A stretch of DNA of 64,000 nt from Lytechinus pictus (Eukaryota > Echinodermata > Echinoidea > Temnopleuroida > Toxopneustidae). Below, piece after piece: positions 12,934 to 25,600 of the stretch. Location of the stretch: the NCBI RefSeq assembly GCF_037042905.1, contig NC_087247.1, forward strand, positions 38,767,420 to 38,831,419. The letters run 5' to 3'. The stretch's first letter is position 1; the number at the start of each line of letters is the position of its first letter. Below the pieces are notes generated by a model. That model searched no databases, was not told the origin of the DNA, and saw only the letters and a list, made by a program, of their open reading frames with translations. The translations under genes were made by a program, and so were the position numbers.

Positions 12934-15262
12934 GTAAGTTCATTTACTCTTATTTCACAATAGATATTTGAATAATGTATATGTACACTCTTAAATAAGA
13001 ATGGCCAAAGTAACCGTTCTGTTGGCGAATACGTGTCTTACCGATATAAATGGTTAATATAAGCCAACATTTTGGTAGATCCTAATCAATACATTATGAT
13101 TGATATTACTAGTTTTATCGGGGGGACAAAATAATGTGCTCTAAGACAGTGGTCTGATGGTAATTTTGACAAATTCTTTCGAAGAGTATATATATGTACA
13201 GTTAAGATGGTGTTAGTTTGGTTTGCTTTCAATTCAATTCATTTTTTTATCAGAGATTTGTACACAGGAGTACTGTGATTTACACTTATGTTTGGGACAA
13301 ATTTTTAATTTATTTAGGAATGACATCCAGGAGTTTCTATATCTATCATTCAGGGCTGTTCAGGTACAGGTGTCTTCTAAATGTTCTGCTTACAATATTG
13401 ACGATGTTCTATCGCATCATTTGGCAATTTTTACTATCTTTATTTGTAAAAAAAAAATAAGTGTAGAAAATGCTAAGAAAATTTGGGTCGGTCGGCATTT
13501 TTTTTTTTTTGGGGGGGTGGGTTCTCCCAAAATTAAATAAAAATTGAAAGGCGACAGGTTTACTAAAGATCGACCGATTATATTTAACAAACAAGTTTTC
13601 ATTCTTCACTTTGACCTAGGAATTGTAGAGTATTGACCACTTTGTCATGTAGTATGAACTATTCGTTTCAGAACTCGACTCGTTTAAACATAATGTTAGC
13701 ATTATTCGACGCTTTCTGATCAAATGCAAAAAAAATAATTCCTCCAAAACGCAATTCTTTAGCTTGTAAGTGTTATGTTTCAAATGGGAAAGTAGTCTTG
13801 TAAAATGTACATAAGCTGAACTTGGGGTATACTGGCCCATCATCCAGTGTACAAGCGTCTGTTAATCACTTGTAGCATTCCTTCAAGAGGGTTGGGTCGA
13901 GATGAACCCATTCATAAACAAACATGGCTAAAATTTACGGATGGACATCATAATAATATTGATAGCGAAATGCTCTGCGAATAGCAGCAGGGAGTGGAAA
14001 ACTCTTTAATGTGCAAAATCCTAGCCAGATATTTGACTATGGTTATGAAAGAAATCAGTTGCAACGTATCAAATTGTTATGAAGTATATCGTATATTACA
14101 GTATGCTACTCATAACTCTGGGTGATGACCCCCTAATCACCTCTTTTATTACCGGCACCTCTTATTTTACCAGCACACCTAATACGAATAATAATAAAAT
14201 TGTTTTAAGTTTGAAACTCATCTTTCTCAGTAAACTGCCAATTCGTCCATTGACAACTCGTCCACTCATCACATGGTCTACCTTCATTTAGTCTAATGCC
14301 ATTGCGTCCATCAACATTTCGTCTAACAGCCATTTGGTCCAATAATCACTTCCTCTAATCACCAGTTCGTCTATGACCATTTCGTCTCATAACCAATTGG
14401 TCTAATTCTCATTTCCTTTTCACTCATTTTGCCCAATTGATACTTACTCAAATTAGACCAAAATGGTATATGGACTAAATGGCTATTGGTCCAAGTGGTT
14501 ATCAGACGAATTGGTAAGTGGACGAAATTGCATTTAGACCATGTGGATAGTGAACGAACTGATGGTAGACCGATAGTAGACGAGTTAGTAATTGGACGGA
14601 ATTGCATTAGACCAATTGGAAATAAACCTCTCCTTCTACCCCACCCTTTTCAGTTCACAAGGACCAACCCCTATGTCATCTTGGCAATAATATTCTCGAC
14701 TGATTTTACATCGGTGATAAACATCTTCCTCGCTGCCGTTCTGCAGTTTATCACTATCAGGGTGGATCCATTCGGAGCACGCGGTATCGTCACCACACCC
14801 CGCATCATCGGTACCTGCATCATCAGTTGGCTCCTCCCTATCCCAGCAGCTTCATCTTTCCTCATGGTGAGAGGAGACTTAGGGGGAGTTGATAACATCA
14901 TAATATTCGTCGAATGCGGCCTCCTCATCCTCACCGGGTTCTTTTACACATTCGTCTACAAAACTGCAGCTGGGGGTCCTCACAACTTCACTGAGCAGCG
15001 AAAACAAGAAAATCGCAAAGTGTTCGTCACCATCGCAATGATTTACCTTACAACTTTGGTATTCAGAGCCATATTCACTGTTGGACATGCAGTCCATTCG
15101 TTTTTGGGATCTCCATTGGTTTATATGATTGGCCTTATCGCTTATTATCTTAGTACTTTGTCTAACGCACTTGTATACTGGTGGCGCCTGAAGGAGTTTA
15201 GGTCCATACTATCACCGATAATGTCAAAATTTAGAAAGACGAAAATAGGCGTCATAAGCTAA
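12694..15262 (+). CDS. Two-exon divergent rhodopsin-like GPCR
   Basis: Exon 1 is 12694-12933 (ATG in AAGATGTCG; donor GAG|GTAAGT). Exon 2 is 14654-15262 (acceptor CCCTTTTCAG). The join is in phase 0 and gives 282 residues. Seven hydrophobic segments fit a 7TM receptor: about 28-55 and 58-80 from exon 1, then about 86-115, 128-148, 158-182, 196-222 and 230-258. The N-terminus has NFS and NSS glycosylation sequons. The segment after TM3 reads QFITIRVDPFG, so the DRY arginine is replaced, and TM7 reads SNALVY, with the usual NPxxY proline replaced by Ala. This resembles lineage-expanded echinoderm GPCRs. Ligand and G-protein coupling cannot be told. It is flanked upstream by the palindrome arm, and its intron carries a small foldback repeat. 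Confidence 0.8.
12934..14653. other. GPCR intron 1
   Basis: Holds poly-T and G runs near 13500 and the inverted 15-16 bp repeat cluster at 14236-14625 directly before the acceptor tract. No other gene is seen. Confidence 0.7.
14236..14625. mobile_element. Small foldback element of 15-16 bp repeats
   Basis: The left half (14236-14420) is a run of degenerate units like ATTTCGTCTAATNACC, with CGTCC, CGTCT and GGTCT variants about every 15-17 bp. The right half (14455-14625) is the same in reverse complement (GGACGAAATTGCA, AGACGAATTGG, TAGACCAATTGG). The centre is near 14430. Similar flanks (AGTAAACT and AATAAACC) could be a decayed 8-bp duplication. It has the same design as the large element at 35468-41029 but a different unit. 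Confidence 0.7.
14654..15262 (+). CDS. GPCR exon 2 (TM3-TM7 and stop)
   Basis: 202 codons plus stop. It carries the QFI sequence in the DRY position and NALVY in the NPxxY position. Confidence 0.8.
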   Translation, partial: FTRTNPYVILAIIFSTDFTSVINIFLAAVLQFITIRVDPFGARGIVTTPRIIGTCIISWLLPIPAASSFLMVRGDLGGVDNIIIFVECGLLILTGFFYTFVYKTAAGGPHNFTEQRKQENRKVFVTIAMIYLTTLVFRAIFTVGHAVHSFLGSPLVYMIGLIAYYLSTLSNALVYWWRLKEFRSILSPIMSKFRKTKIGVIS

Positions 15263-16361
15263 ATTCTCTTTCATGTTTTCCTTTTTTAGATAATCGAGGG
15301 TCCCTTTATATGACAAATTTACAAATGTGATAACTTCTTTAGGCAACCTAGACACATTTTTAAAAATCGAAAACATATAATTCATTTTGGATGCTACGCA
15401 TCAGAACAGTATTGTGAAAGGAACTCCTATAACTACAGATCGGTAAGTGGCCGTCGATTCTGCTATACAGGCGAGACGAAGCCATCAAAATCAAAATCTT
15501 TAGCTTGCATTATCAATCGATAAAGGTTTACCCAATTACAATTCATTTCACCTTTTAGGATTGATAGAGGTAATTCATCGAGATGAATCGAATATATTCG
15601 TGCACTTGATAAAAATTAAAGCTTAACATTGCAAAAAAATTACAAAGCACGACTTCAGAAAATTAACATTGTGCACTACGATATTTTTAGTTACATCTCT
15701 CATCAAAACATAATAGATCGGCTGGAAGAGGGGGGGGGGGGGGTCGCAGTTATATGAACACAGTCGATTTTGTGTGAATGGTTGATTTATGTTTATAGAA
15801 GATATAAAAACCCAGTTTGCTATTTACTTTTGACAGCCGACGATGAGTGTTCAATACTCTGAATATATTCTTGTACATGTTCTATACTATATTTCGCATT
15901 GAATGTACGCATGTCTTTTGTTCATGATTTCAAATAATTGCGGGGACTTCATAAGCAGCTTATTATTCTCAAATATGTTTAAGTTGGAATCAGTACATTT
16001 TTTGTAGAGGTAACCTTGACTACTAAACAGAATTAGAGAGCAGATTTTATTCCAAAGAACGATCACCATGAATCTGATTTTGAAAGCTATTTAAGAGTAA
16101 ACGTCTCGATCATTCGTGCGCGCAGGAGTGATCGAGCTGCGTTCCAAACTTGACATGCTTGTGTAATGACTTATAATCTTCACTTACCATTCGACACTTA
16201 TCATAGCTAGAGACCGGGAAACAATCTGGAAGCTGATATAATCAGCTGTTACAAAATATACATCTCTTTCAGTTATCATTAAGATTTTGGATTTTGGAAA
16301 TTTAATAAAAATTGGTCAGAACACAAATCATCAATACAAAATTGGCCCACAGTTCGTTATC
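15263..16361. other. Intergenic region between two GPCRs
   Basis: Contains a G-run at 15730-15742 and a TATAAAA sequence near 15805 that could be a TATA box for the downstream receptor, unproven. A CTCTTTCAG tract ending at 16272 could be an acceptor for a 5' UTR intron. Confidence 0.35.
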
Positions 16362-17405
16362 ATGATTAATTCAAGTTTCGATCAGTCTTCATTTGAAGAA
16401 GAATACGATGAGCAGGAAACTACCGCTCTCGTTGACACCATCTTGACAACTACCTATATCGTATTTGCGATTCTGGGCATGGTTGGTAATGGCCTTGTCT
16501 TGATAGTTATAGCCCGCATCAAAGATCTCCAAGATGTCACCAACCTATTCATCGCTAATCAATCCCTTATTGATTTCACAGCTTCTTTCTTTCTGCTGTT
16601 TGGTTTCGTTATCCCTGTTCCTGCCTTGCCCAAGGACCGTCCGACACTTTCTAGTTTCATCTGTTCTTTTTGGTACACCAAATATCCGTTTTGGTCTATG
16701 ATCGTTGCAAGTTGTTTGAATGTAGCAGTGATAACTCTTGAACGCTATATTGCAGTGTTCTTTCCCATTTACTACCGCGTTAGCAAAATATCAGGTAAGA
16801 CGATATCTATCACCTTTATTCCATGGATCTGCGGGTTTCTCTTTCAAATTATTCTCCTTTCGTTCAGCAAGGTAGAAAATGGACAGTGCTTTGAATTTTT
16901 GTGGCCTGACGAAGCAACAAAGATCGGAATCTGCCTAACAACTTACTTGTTGGAATTCTTGATACCCGTTGGTACCATGATATTTGTCTACGCCAGAATA
17001 TTTTACCAGCTTCGTCGCAAAAGTGATCCGTTTTCCCAACCAGCAAATTCGTCGTCCCTGGGAGAAAATGAAGGGAAAGCTATTGGGCGCATCAATGTAG
17101 ACTATCGCATTAAAGCTCGGAAGAATACCATCAAGACACTCGTAACAGTTTCTACCTGCTTTGTAATCTGCTTGTCTCTCAATCAACACATCTATCTCGC
17201 CTATGGCTTTGGCATGGATCTGAACTTCGCAGGGTCAATGTATATCACCTCTGTAGTTATGGCGTTCGGAAACATTTGGATAAATCCTCTTGTCTACACT
17301 TTTCAATATCAACGATTTCAGAGAGGTATCCAAAAACTTTTCTGGCCTACCAAGTCACAGCAACTCCAAGTGAAGGCTGTCTCTAGTAATTCCAGGCAGA
17401 TTTAG
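16362..17405 (+). CDS. Intact single-exon rhodopsin-type GPCR
   Basis: 347 residues from the first in-frame ATG at 16362. Seven membrane segments are visible. TM1 carries GN (Asn43), TM2 has NQSLID (Asp71), Cys101 precedes TM3 for the usual disulfide with the Cys of NGQCF in loop 2, and TM3 ends in ERY (127-129). TM5 has FLIPVG with the conserved Pro, and TM7 has NPLVY (308-312). TM6 reads TCFVICLSLN and lacks the usual CWxP motif. An NSS sequon lies at residue 3. It looks like a lineage-expanded echinoderm rhodopsin-class receptor. The ligand is unknown. It is the parent-type copy for the broken gene at 1187-2191, which shares its loop-1 and TM7 sequences. Confidence 0.9.
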   Translation: MINSSFDQSSFEEEYDEQETTALVDTILTTTYIVFAILGMVGNGLVLIVIARIKDLQDVTNLFIANQSLIDFTASFFLLFGFVIPVPALPKDRPTLSSFICSFWYTKYPFWSMIVASCLNVAVITLERYIAVFFPIYYRVSKISGKTISITFIPWICGFLFQIILLSFSKVENGQCFEFLWPDEATKIGICLTTYLLEFLIPVGTMIFVYARIFYQLRRKSDPFSQPANSSSLGENEGKAIGRINVDYRIKARKNTIKTLVTVSTCFVICLSLNQHIYLAYGFGMDLNFAGSMYITSVVMAFGNIWINPLVYTFQYQRFQRGIQKLFWPTKSQQLQVKAVSSNSRQI

Positions 17406-19147
17406 CTAAATTGTTTTATTGATAAATGTTAAATAATCATAACTTCATTGAGATTATTATTCATGCGTTCTTAGCTCAAACAGCTGAAGCAATAATGAAT
17501 GGAATGAACGCAGTCTCACTAGACATAATCTGGATGATCTGATTATGATGGGTTTGTCACTTTGAAACGTTGCCGAATATTTTCCCTCAAAGTAATAGCA
17601 CTTTGATTCATGATTAGATTTAGGTGCTTGTTTAAATTTTCGTATATCAAATATGTATTTGCATAGGCCTATACCTCTACAGTACATAAAATTGTATACA
17701 TGTGTCAGGATTCCTCTTTAGGAATCATATACTGCTTTCATACAAGTTTTGTTTGGAAGGATCCGATTCTTACGTTAAATATACAATTATACAATACCAA
17801 CAAAAATTGAATACTGTCGTCGAAAGTTATCTTATCCTGTTAATATTTTGATTTTCATAAATGCAATCATTCATTATTTTCAGATCCTTTGCATATGTTG
17901 TACATATGTCAAGTTCATTTTTTGTGATTTTCATAGTGATATCCAATCAATGTTTGGAATAATTAAAAATAGGTTCAAACTTCAGGAAATAATTTCAGTT
18001 TACTGCAAAATGAAACTAGTGATAAAACTTGTGATAAAATCAATAACAAAAAAATCAAAAATGTTTATGGAATCATTTTGAACATAGTCTGGAATAGGAT
18101 TCTTTACAATATTTTTCAGTTGTGTACACAATTTTTATATCATTTTCGTGAGGCATTAAGATGGTAATCGTTTATAGATCTATGTATTTTACATTGTTGC
18201 TGAGAGAATGAATGTCGGGAAACTGTGTTGACCAAAGTTTGCAGTGTCTCGGTTTCCAAGAAGGGGTGAAGTTAGGAATGCATAATAATGAGAGAAAAAA
18301 AGTAAATAATTATTTTGAGTTCATGAATTCATACATGTCTATATAAAATCACTAATTTGGAATAACCTAATGTCTCTTCATTTTTTAAAATAAAACTATC
18401 TGAAACCTTTCCTATTATCTAACGAAGTTAATGCGTCGCTATCAGTAAAATTACATAACACTAGTTATATAAAAATCATATTTTTTTTCAACTGCATGAT
18501 AATATGATATATGTATTGGATATCTTATAGACCCCTTGAATATCAACGAACTGTGTTCTTTACATTCATAAGCGATACGAGTAAACAGGTATGTACACAT
18601 TTATTTAATTCACGAACGAATCTAATGATATTTACTTTTCAGTTCTTTCCCAAATTCTACGCATTATTTTGCTTTTTATTCATATCTTTATTCTATCTCT
18701 TATATGCGGAAAGTGACTCTTTGAAGGTCCAAAAGCTAGTGATGTCTAAAGATACTCTCATAAAACCCCCTATGTTAATGAAGCTACTTGATACAAATCA
18801 TAATGAGTATAGTAGATCAAAATAATGACCCATGTTCTGTTTTCCTAGTTCTTTAGTGATTCGTTTCTAATGTTTGTTGTAAGCAAACACAGATGGTCAG
18901 TATAATACCTCCTGAAGCTGTAGAATTATCTGAGATTTCTCCCTTTCTCCATAATGTACAATCCCTTCACATTCACTCTAAGTGCAATCTAAAAATGAAA
19001 TTATATCGAAGTTAAATATGTGTCTTTCAGAAAGACAAATATATCAAAATGGGAAATGTTTTCCGACATCTCATCGTAATTATGACAGTCTATATTCAAC
19101 ATAATAACATCTATTTTTAAGCTAAATTATTTAATAGAATACAGCTT
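17406..19147. other. Intergenic region
   Basis: AT-rich. Short open frames have no recognisable domains. It lies between the + strand GPCR and the 3' end of the - strand glucosaminidase gene. Confidence 0.45.
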
Positions 19148-19153
19148 TTTATT
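19148..19153 (-). terminator. Probable poly(A) signal of the NAGLU-like gene
   Basis: AATAAA on the - strand about 100 bp beyond the TAA stop at 19250-19252. Confidence 0.6.
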
Positions 19154-19249
19154 ATTTGCCTTCTTTTCTTCAAACTTTATCCAGTTTCGTTCCAAGTCCA
19201 ATTTTCTTGTTTTGAGTCTCGATTTAAGGCCTACATTACGAAACAGTCT

Positions 19250-19410
19250 TTAGTCTCTCCAGTACATGTAAGAATAAGGTAACCCTTCTTTGGTGACGCG
19301 TTGGTTCAATTCATCTTTCATTCTCTTTTTATATATGCCTGACATCATTGACTCCTTGATAAACGGCTCATATTTTTTGTAAAGCCCTTTGGATATCGCC
19401 ACCGTATCTC
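19250..19410 (-). CDS. NAGLU: NAGLU exon 19 (C-terminus)
   Basis: Begins with [11 protein letters not shown] (Gly codon split) and ends [12 protein letters not shown]. It extends past the usual end of the human protein by about 40 residues. Confidence 0.92.
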
Positions 19411-19605
19411 CTGCAAGAAAATGAAAATGTGATCAAGATTGTATAGACAAATTTTTATCCTCTTATTCACATATTCAGATGTTATGTTTATTCTATTATC
19501 ATGACTGTAAATAATTGTGTTTCTATTCACCTTTAATGTCAACTTAAAAAAGTGCTATATATATTTGAATTTGCGCTTTAGAGATAATAATGGTATTATC
19601 ATGTT

Positions 19606-19651
<46 letters not shown>

Positions 19652-22600
19652 TCTACTACTACTACTACTACTACTGCTACTACTACTACTACTACAACTA
19701 ATACTGATACTACTAATAGTTATACTTCTACTACCACCACTACTACTACTATACTTCTATACTACTAATAATATACTACTACTACTACTTTATACGAGTG
19801 GTTAAATTATTATTTCAATATGAAGTACGATCTAGAAGATTTTAAGTATGCGTTTGCACTTTCGAAAATACACACACACTTTTATAGGTGCAACGGTTGC
19901 TCGATATTCTCCAACGCGAACCCGTAGACTACGCCGGCGTATAAAGTTTTACCGAGTATATTCTGTAATATATTTTTCCATGTCCAAAGCAGTCTATACA
20001 ATATCATTTGTTTGCATAATGTGTAAAATAAATCAAACAACATGTTGTACAGTGTTAATAACGTCCGTGTAAATTAATAGTAATATCTCCTTTTATAGAG
20101 TGTTCAGGGCCGGACGCAGGTTTTTTTTCGGGGGGGGGGGGGGTGCGCCAAATGTTCTAGACCTTGTGTGTGATTTGAAGAGGGTGTTATTCCCTGCATT
20201 ATTGATTGAAAATAGACCATATGGTGTATGTACAGCTGGGTTTTTGAGAGAATTTAAATCAGAAACCTATATTTTAATTTCTTAGGGAAAGAAGCATTAT
20301 GCCCCCCCCCCCCTCTGCGGGTCCCTATGTGCACAATATATCACCCTTTTCTGCTCCTGAATTTGGATTCGATTCAGCAAAAAATTCTTACAAGTGCAAA
20401 AAAAGACCACTTACCAAGCGGTTTTGTTGGAAATTTATCTCTGCTGTGAGTCCACCTGCTCTCCGAAGTAAAAGATATCATGTTAAATTTATTCTGGTCA
20501 TAAGGCTGGTGGTTAAGTATGCACCCCTCTAGGTATTGTATATAGAGTTGCCACCGACGATAATAATACCTGAAATAAAATAGTTTTAGACGGTATAAGC
20601 TGAACTGGACATTAATTCATTGTTGTATTAAAATGCCCCTCACCGCGTTGTGATTGAACAGACTATTACCGTTCTCTTGTGTATGAGTGATTGTTATGAA
20701 AAAATAAAACGTGGACAATGTAGATGACAGTGGATTTTTTAATCGTGTCTGGTTAATCATTGTACATAAACGTCTTGAAATATTTTGCATTTTATTGGTA
20801 ACATGACTATCAATGTAAATACAATGTCCTGGTTTAAATGCGTATTCACTCTGTAATCGGAAAAAAATGCATCTTTTGTTTCCAATGTCAGGTTGTTATA
20901 AATAAATGTAAAAAAATATATTCTGAGCTGCATTTGTCATATGTTATTTATTGCCTGTGAAAGCGTTATTGTACTTTAGAAGGATTAGACCGTAATGAAA
21001 CCACCACGTAGACCCGTCACGGATTGCTTCGGTAATAGCTTCCAATATTTGATAGAAGTCCAGTTAATATGGGTTTCTTATTATGTATCAAAAACCTTCC
21101 ATTATCTAACTAAGCGCATATTTGGAATGGACTTTTTTCCTTCTTTTTTTCATGAACAGTGCACAATGAAACCATACAAGACACTAAAATAACATGGATA
21201 AATCATATAAACATAAAAAATGAGCATTTTGAATACAGAATAACAAATAATTCAATGAATTAAAAAAAATGCGTTATCAAGGGCAATAGAGCATTATTTA
21301 TGAACAAGAAAAAAACTTTGTAAGCACTATTGACTATGAGGTCACAAAATGTAGGAATAAGAGTGATACTAATTTTATTTCAAATGAAATGTCATATTCA
21401 TCACAAATTGTTTAAAATTTAACGTGAACATATTTTCGTTTGCGGTTCATGATTTTGGAAACTGGTAAGTGCATGGAGCTATTGACTGAGGTCATCTGTT
21501 ATCGATGACTGTTATTGTTTCTTAAAGTTCAATCATATTTATATCACACTTACGTTCGAAGTAATCCTCCCCACTGCTTATTTGCATAATCAAGAATCTG
21601 CCGATGGTAAAATTTTAAAGTGCAGTTAAATGACTTCATATTTGATTTTATTTTATTTTATTTTATTTCAGCATTTTTCCAACAGAAATAATTAACAAAC
21701 ATAATGTACAACATAAAGAAAAAAATAGCGATACATTTCTTTTTACAAAAATAAATACAAATAATCATTCATTTGCAAAAATGTATATAGATAGTATTAG
21801 TTTGCAATATTATAAGTTGTACTTTGTTGAGTAGACAAAAAAAAATGCTGGAGACCGCTACCATAAGCAGTGCTTGACTAGGGTAGCGTCCTCAAAACGT
21901 ATTAGCGAAATAGACAAAAAAGAACGAAGTACAAATCAAGCATTGACTTAAATTAATTATAAACAGATATTATTAATACGATATTTACATGCAAGAACCT
22001 TGTATGCCTGATATTATGTGCACATTTGACGTATTTGCATGTGTTTGTGCATGTGCAAACGTGTGCGCGTGTGCAAATGTATATTTAAAATTGTATGTGT
22101 ATGTATAAGTGTGTGTGTGTGTTGAGAGTGGGTGTGCGTGTATGTGTGTCGCTATATGAGGGTGTGGGGGTAGTATTAATTAGGAATTATTGAATGGTTC
22201 CAGGATACAGCTTGAAATGATAGAAAAGTTTGATACTATGACTTAACTTTTTTCATTTTTTGATGTAACAGTATATGAGATCAGATTGAAATTAAAAATT
22301 TACCAAGAAAATTGAAAAGACCCGTAGAACTCTTTTATATATATGCATAAATTATTCAGAATTGTATTTGCGTGTCATAATTTTTTTAAAGGATGATTTG
22401 AATGAGTTAAGAGAGGGACATTGTTTTAAGTATTGTGGTAAGGAATTCCAGGTATCTGGTCCATGATGGCGAACTGATTTTTGAGCAAGAATAAGTTTGG
22501 GGTTGTGTAGATGATAATCAGAAGAGTGGCGGGTTGGATATGCATGTATATTTGAATTTAAATTGAATAGATTTTGGAATAATGATGGAAGATTATTGTA

Positions 22601-25600
22601 AGTGTATCTAAACATAAATATACCTGTTTGTAGAGTGTGAATATCCTGTATTTTAAGTGCATTATAATATAATAATATTATGATGAAAAAAATGAAGGGA
22701 AAAATATGATAAGTTGTCCTATACAGTGCGTATCAAAAAAAAGTTTACACTTAGTAAAAATCCTGTAAAATTATACATTTGCAATATCCTGAAGATTTTT
22801 CCACATGTTAACATTGGTACAGATCCATTTAAGCAAATGACGATATAACTGTGGAAAAATATTTCCGCTTGAGTGAGCACCATCACTTACTTTTGAAAAG
22901 TTAGTGAAAAATGATTTGCGCAGAACTTTGAAATAGTTATGCGAATAAAAGTAGACCTTACTCACGAAGAACACGTGGAATTTAGCTAGTAAAATTGATT
23001 TGAAGATATCTTTTACCTTTTTAGACTTGTTTCCTTGCCCAAAACACTCCGAAGAGTGCATTGCGCCCCATCCCACTCCCCCACACACCGAGGCCATCGT
23101 GACGATATTTGCTTTACACTGAGCTGTGCTTTACATGAAATGGCTTAGGCTTGATTTTCATTTTGTTAATCAGTATCAAGCTTGGAAAATGTGAGGAGAA
23201 ACAAGTATTAAATGAAAAATTAAATGTAAACCCGCTTTAAATGATGGAAACTTGCTGGAAAAATGCTGGAGATGTCTGAAATAAACTTTTGTTTAGATTC
23301 AGTTATGTCCTCAGATCCAGCTGGCACAAAAAGGGTAAAGGTTGTGCTTACTAAGTGTTGAAATTCTAATTTTGGTGGCAATGATTGTTACAAAATGCTG
23401 GAATGTATCCGTTTTATTTCAATTGACTAAAAGTGCAAGGAAAATGTATGAGAAATGTTTCGCAGGGTAAGTTTGATTTCGCCCTTTCCCCTTGACACAG
23501 CGTGACAACGAGCATTTCCGCTCAAACAGATTTCTGCGAGCTTTCCAAAAATGGACAGTGCTCACTCAAGTGTAACATTCTGTCAAAACTTTTACTTTCA
23601 TTGGATAGATGAGACCCAAACCCAAGATTATTATGTGAAAAAAATACCAACATGTTGTATATTTTTTAATTCGCAGAGCTTTTTCAAAGTGTAAACTTTT
23701 TTTGATACGCACTGTATAGGTTTCAGTTACTCTTGATGTTTTGCATTAATTGGTAAAACTGGTTCTAGTATATAGACGAATTATCGACTGCTTTTTTTGG
23801 TAGGTGCCCTTAGTGATTTATCTCAAATTCTAAGCCAATTGACTACACTGGGCTGATGGTGAAAGTCACCTCTTGGCAATCAACAAAGTGGTCTTTGTAT
23901 ACTATCCTGTATTCAAAATCGCTATCTGTGACTGCGTACTATTTTTTGTAATCAATCAGATGCCTAGAATCTTACTGCAAGGTGGATATTTCCACATATA
24001 AAAAAAAGTATAACAACACGTATACATGATTAATGTGTTTGCATTATACAGAAAGGCAAATAACAACAAACATAAAAAAAGGTAGTTATGAAGACAATGT
24101 TAACCCCCATAACATTCACTTCCGTGTCAAAAGTAACCTTGGTGAATCGGCCTACACACATTATTTTGTAATACAGTAGTAACATTGAAAATGAAGAGTT
24201 TGAGATTACTTACTTCTCCTGTAGGCCCCCACAGAGTTATCTGATTTCTTGCATTGTATTCATACAGTGTTTCTTCCTGAGTAGAAAAAAGAGACAGTAT
24301 CAAACAAATACGTTGAGCACAGTCATTGTATGGCATCGACTAATTATACTAATTATATATATATAACAATTATGATATATACATTATGATAGTAGTTAGA
24401 CTGATAATATGAAGCTAAAGTCAAGTCTCAAATATATATATATTGAGTGGAATCAATTTGATGGCAATAATGAGCACTTTTAGAAATGTACGTCCACATA
24501 GTGGACTGGTACGAGATGACGTCATTTTTTGGCCTGCCATATGCCTCACACACGTCCACTATCAGAATCGAGAACCTCGCCACATCCATTTTGCGGTTCT
24601 CCTAAATCATAGTGGACGTGTACGCGAGTGACGTCATTTTGACCGTTCAAGCCCAGCATGAATTAGATCAACCTTTCCCTTTTAAAACACAGTTTTCAGT
24701 TACTTTTCACAAAATTAATGTAAGTTGTACCATGGAGCTCTATGGTTATACGATGCACTATGTTTATCATATTTGGAATTGCTTTCTGACCTCCAAAATT
24801 TATAACGATATGTATCCTAACTCGAGTAAAAAGGAATCAAAGCAAGTGAAAGGGCACGTGTTATGACGTCACCCGACCGGGTCGCCAGGCGATGGTAAGC
24901 CAGATCTTCCGGGTCGGGCAGCGTGTCATGACCCGCTGGTTATCGCGCTGTTTCACGTGGACGTACGTACACGTACAAGTCGAGTGAAATCTAAAGTATT
25001 CGCAATTGTAGTAAACAAGGGCAGACGACGACGTTGATTCAAACGATCAGACGAATGCTACGTCGTTCTCGTTCACTGCTCCTAAAACTCGACAATGGTA
25101 AGGTAGTCAAGTGGAACACTTCTATAAACGTATAATGCAAATACAAAAGAAATAGCGTGTGGCATCAATGGTTTCCTCATTTACAAATCATATTTTTGGA
25201 GAACTGTTTTTTTAAGCAACAAATGAAACTTTGAAATACCGTTTTTTTTCTTATTCAACATCCTAATTTGGTGAAATATCCATGCAGCATATAATATTGT
25301 TTTCTGTTTTGATTCAAATCGACTTGTTAGGCTGTTCAAGAAATGTGTTCTCATATTACATTAATTTAAACACTTTATGTAATTACACTCATTTTCGTGT
25401 ATATCTGGATATAGGGCCTAATCCGAACATTCAGACATTACTAAAGACATCTAATAATATATGCACACACTATCTGGTATTGTGTATTATGATAACGTGT
25501 GATTCGACTTCCAGTTCTTAAAAACCGGTCACCGTTAGAACTACGTACATCATCATTGGTTGCTAATGACTTGGCGTCCTCTATCCATGTTCCTAGTAAC

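Noticed and set aside
16287..16361. N-terminal extension of the intact GPCR to 16287
   Set aside because: That start is TTG. The first ATG in frame is at 16362, which gives a normal receptor N-terminus.
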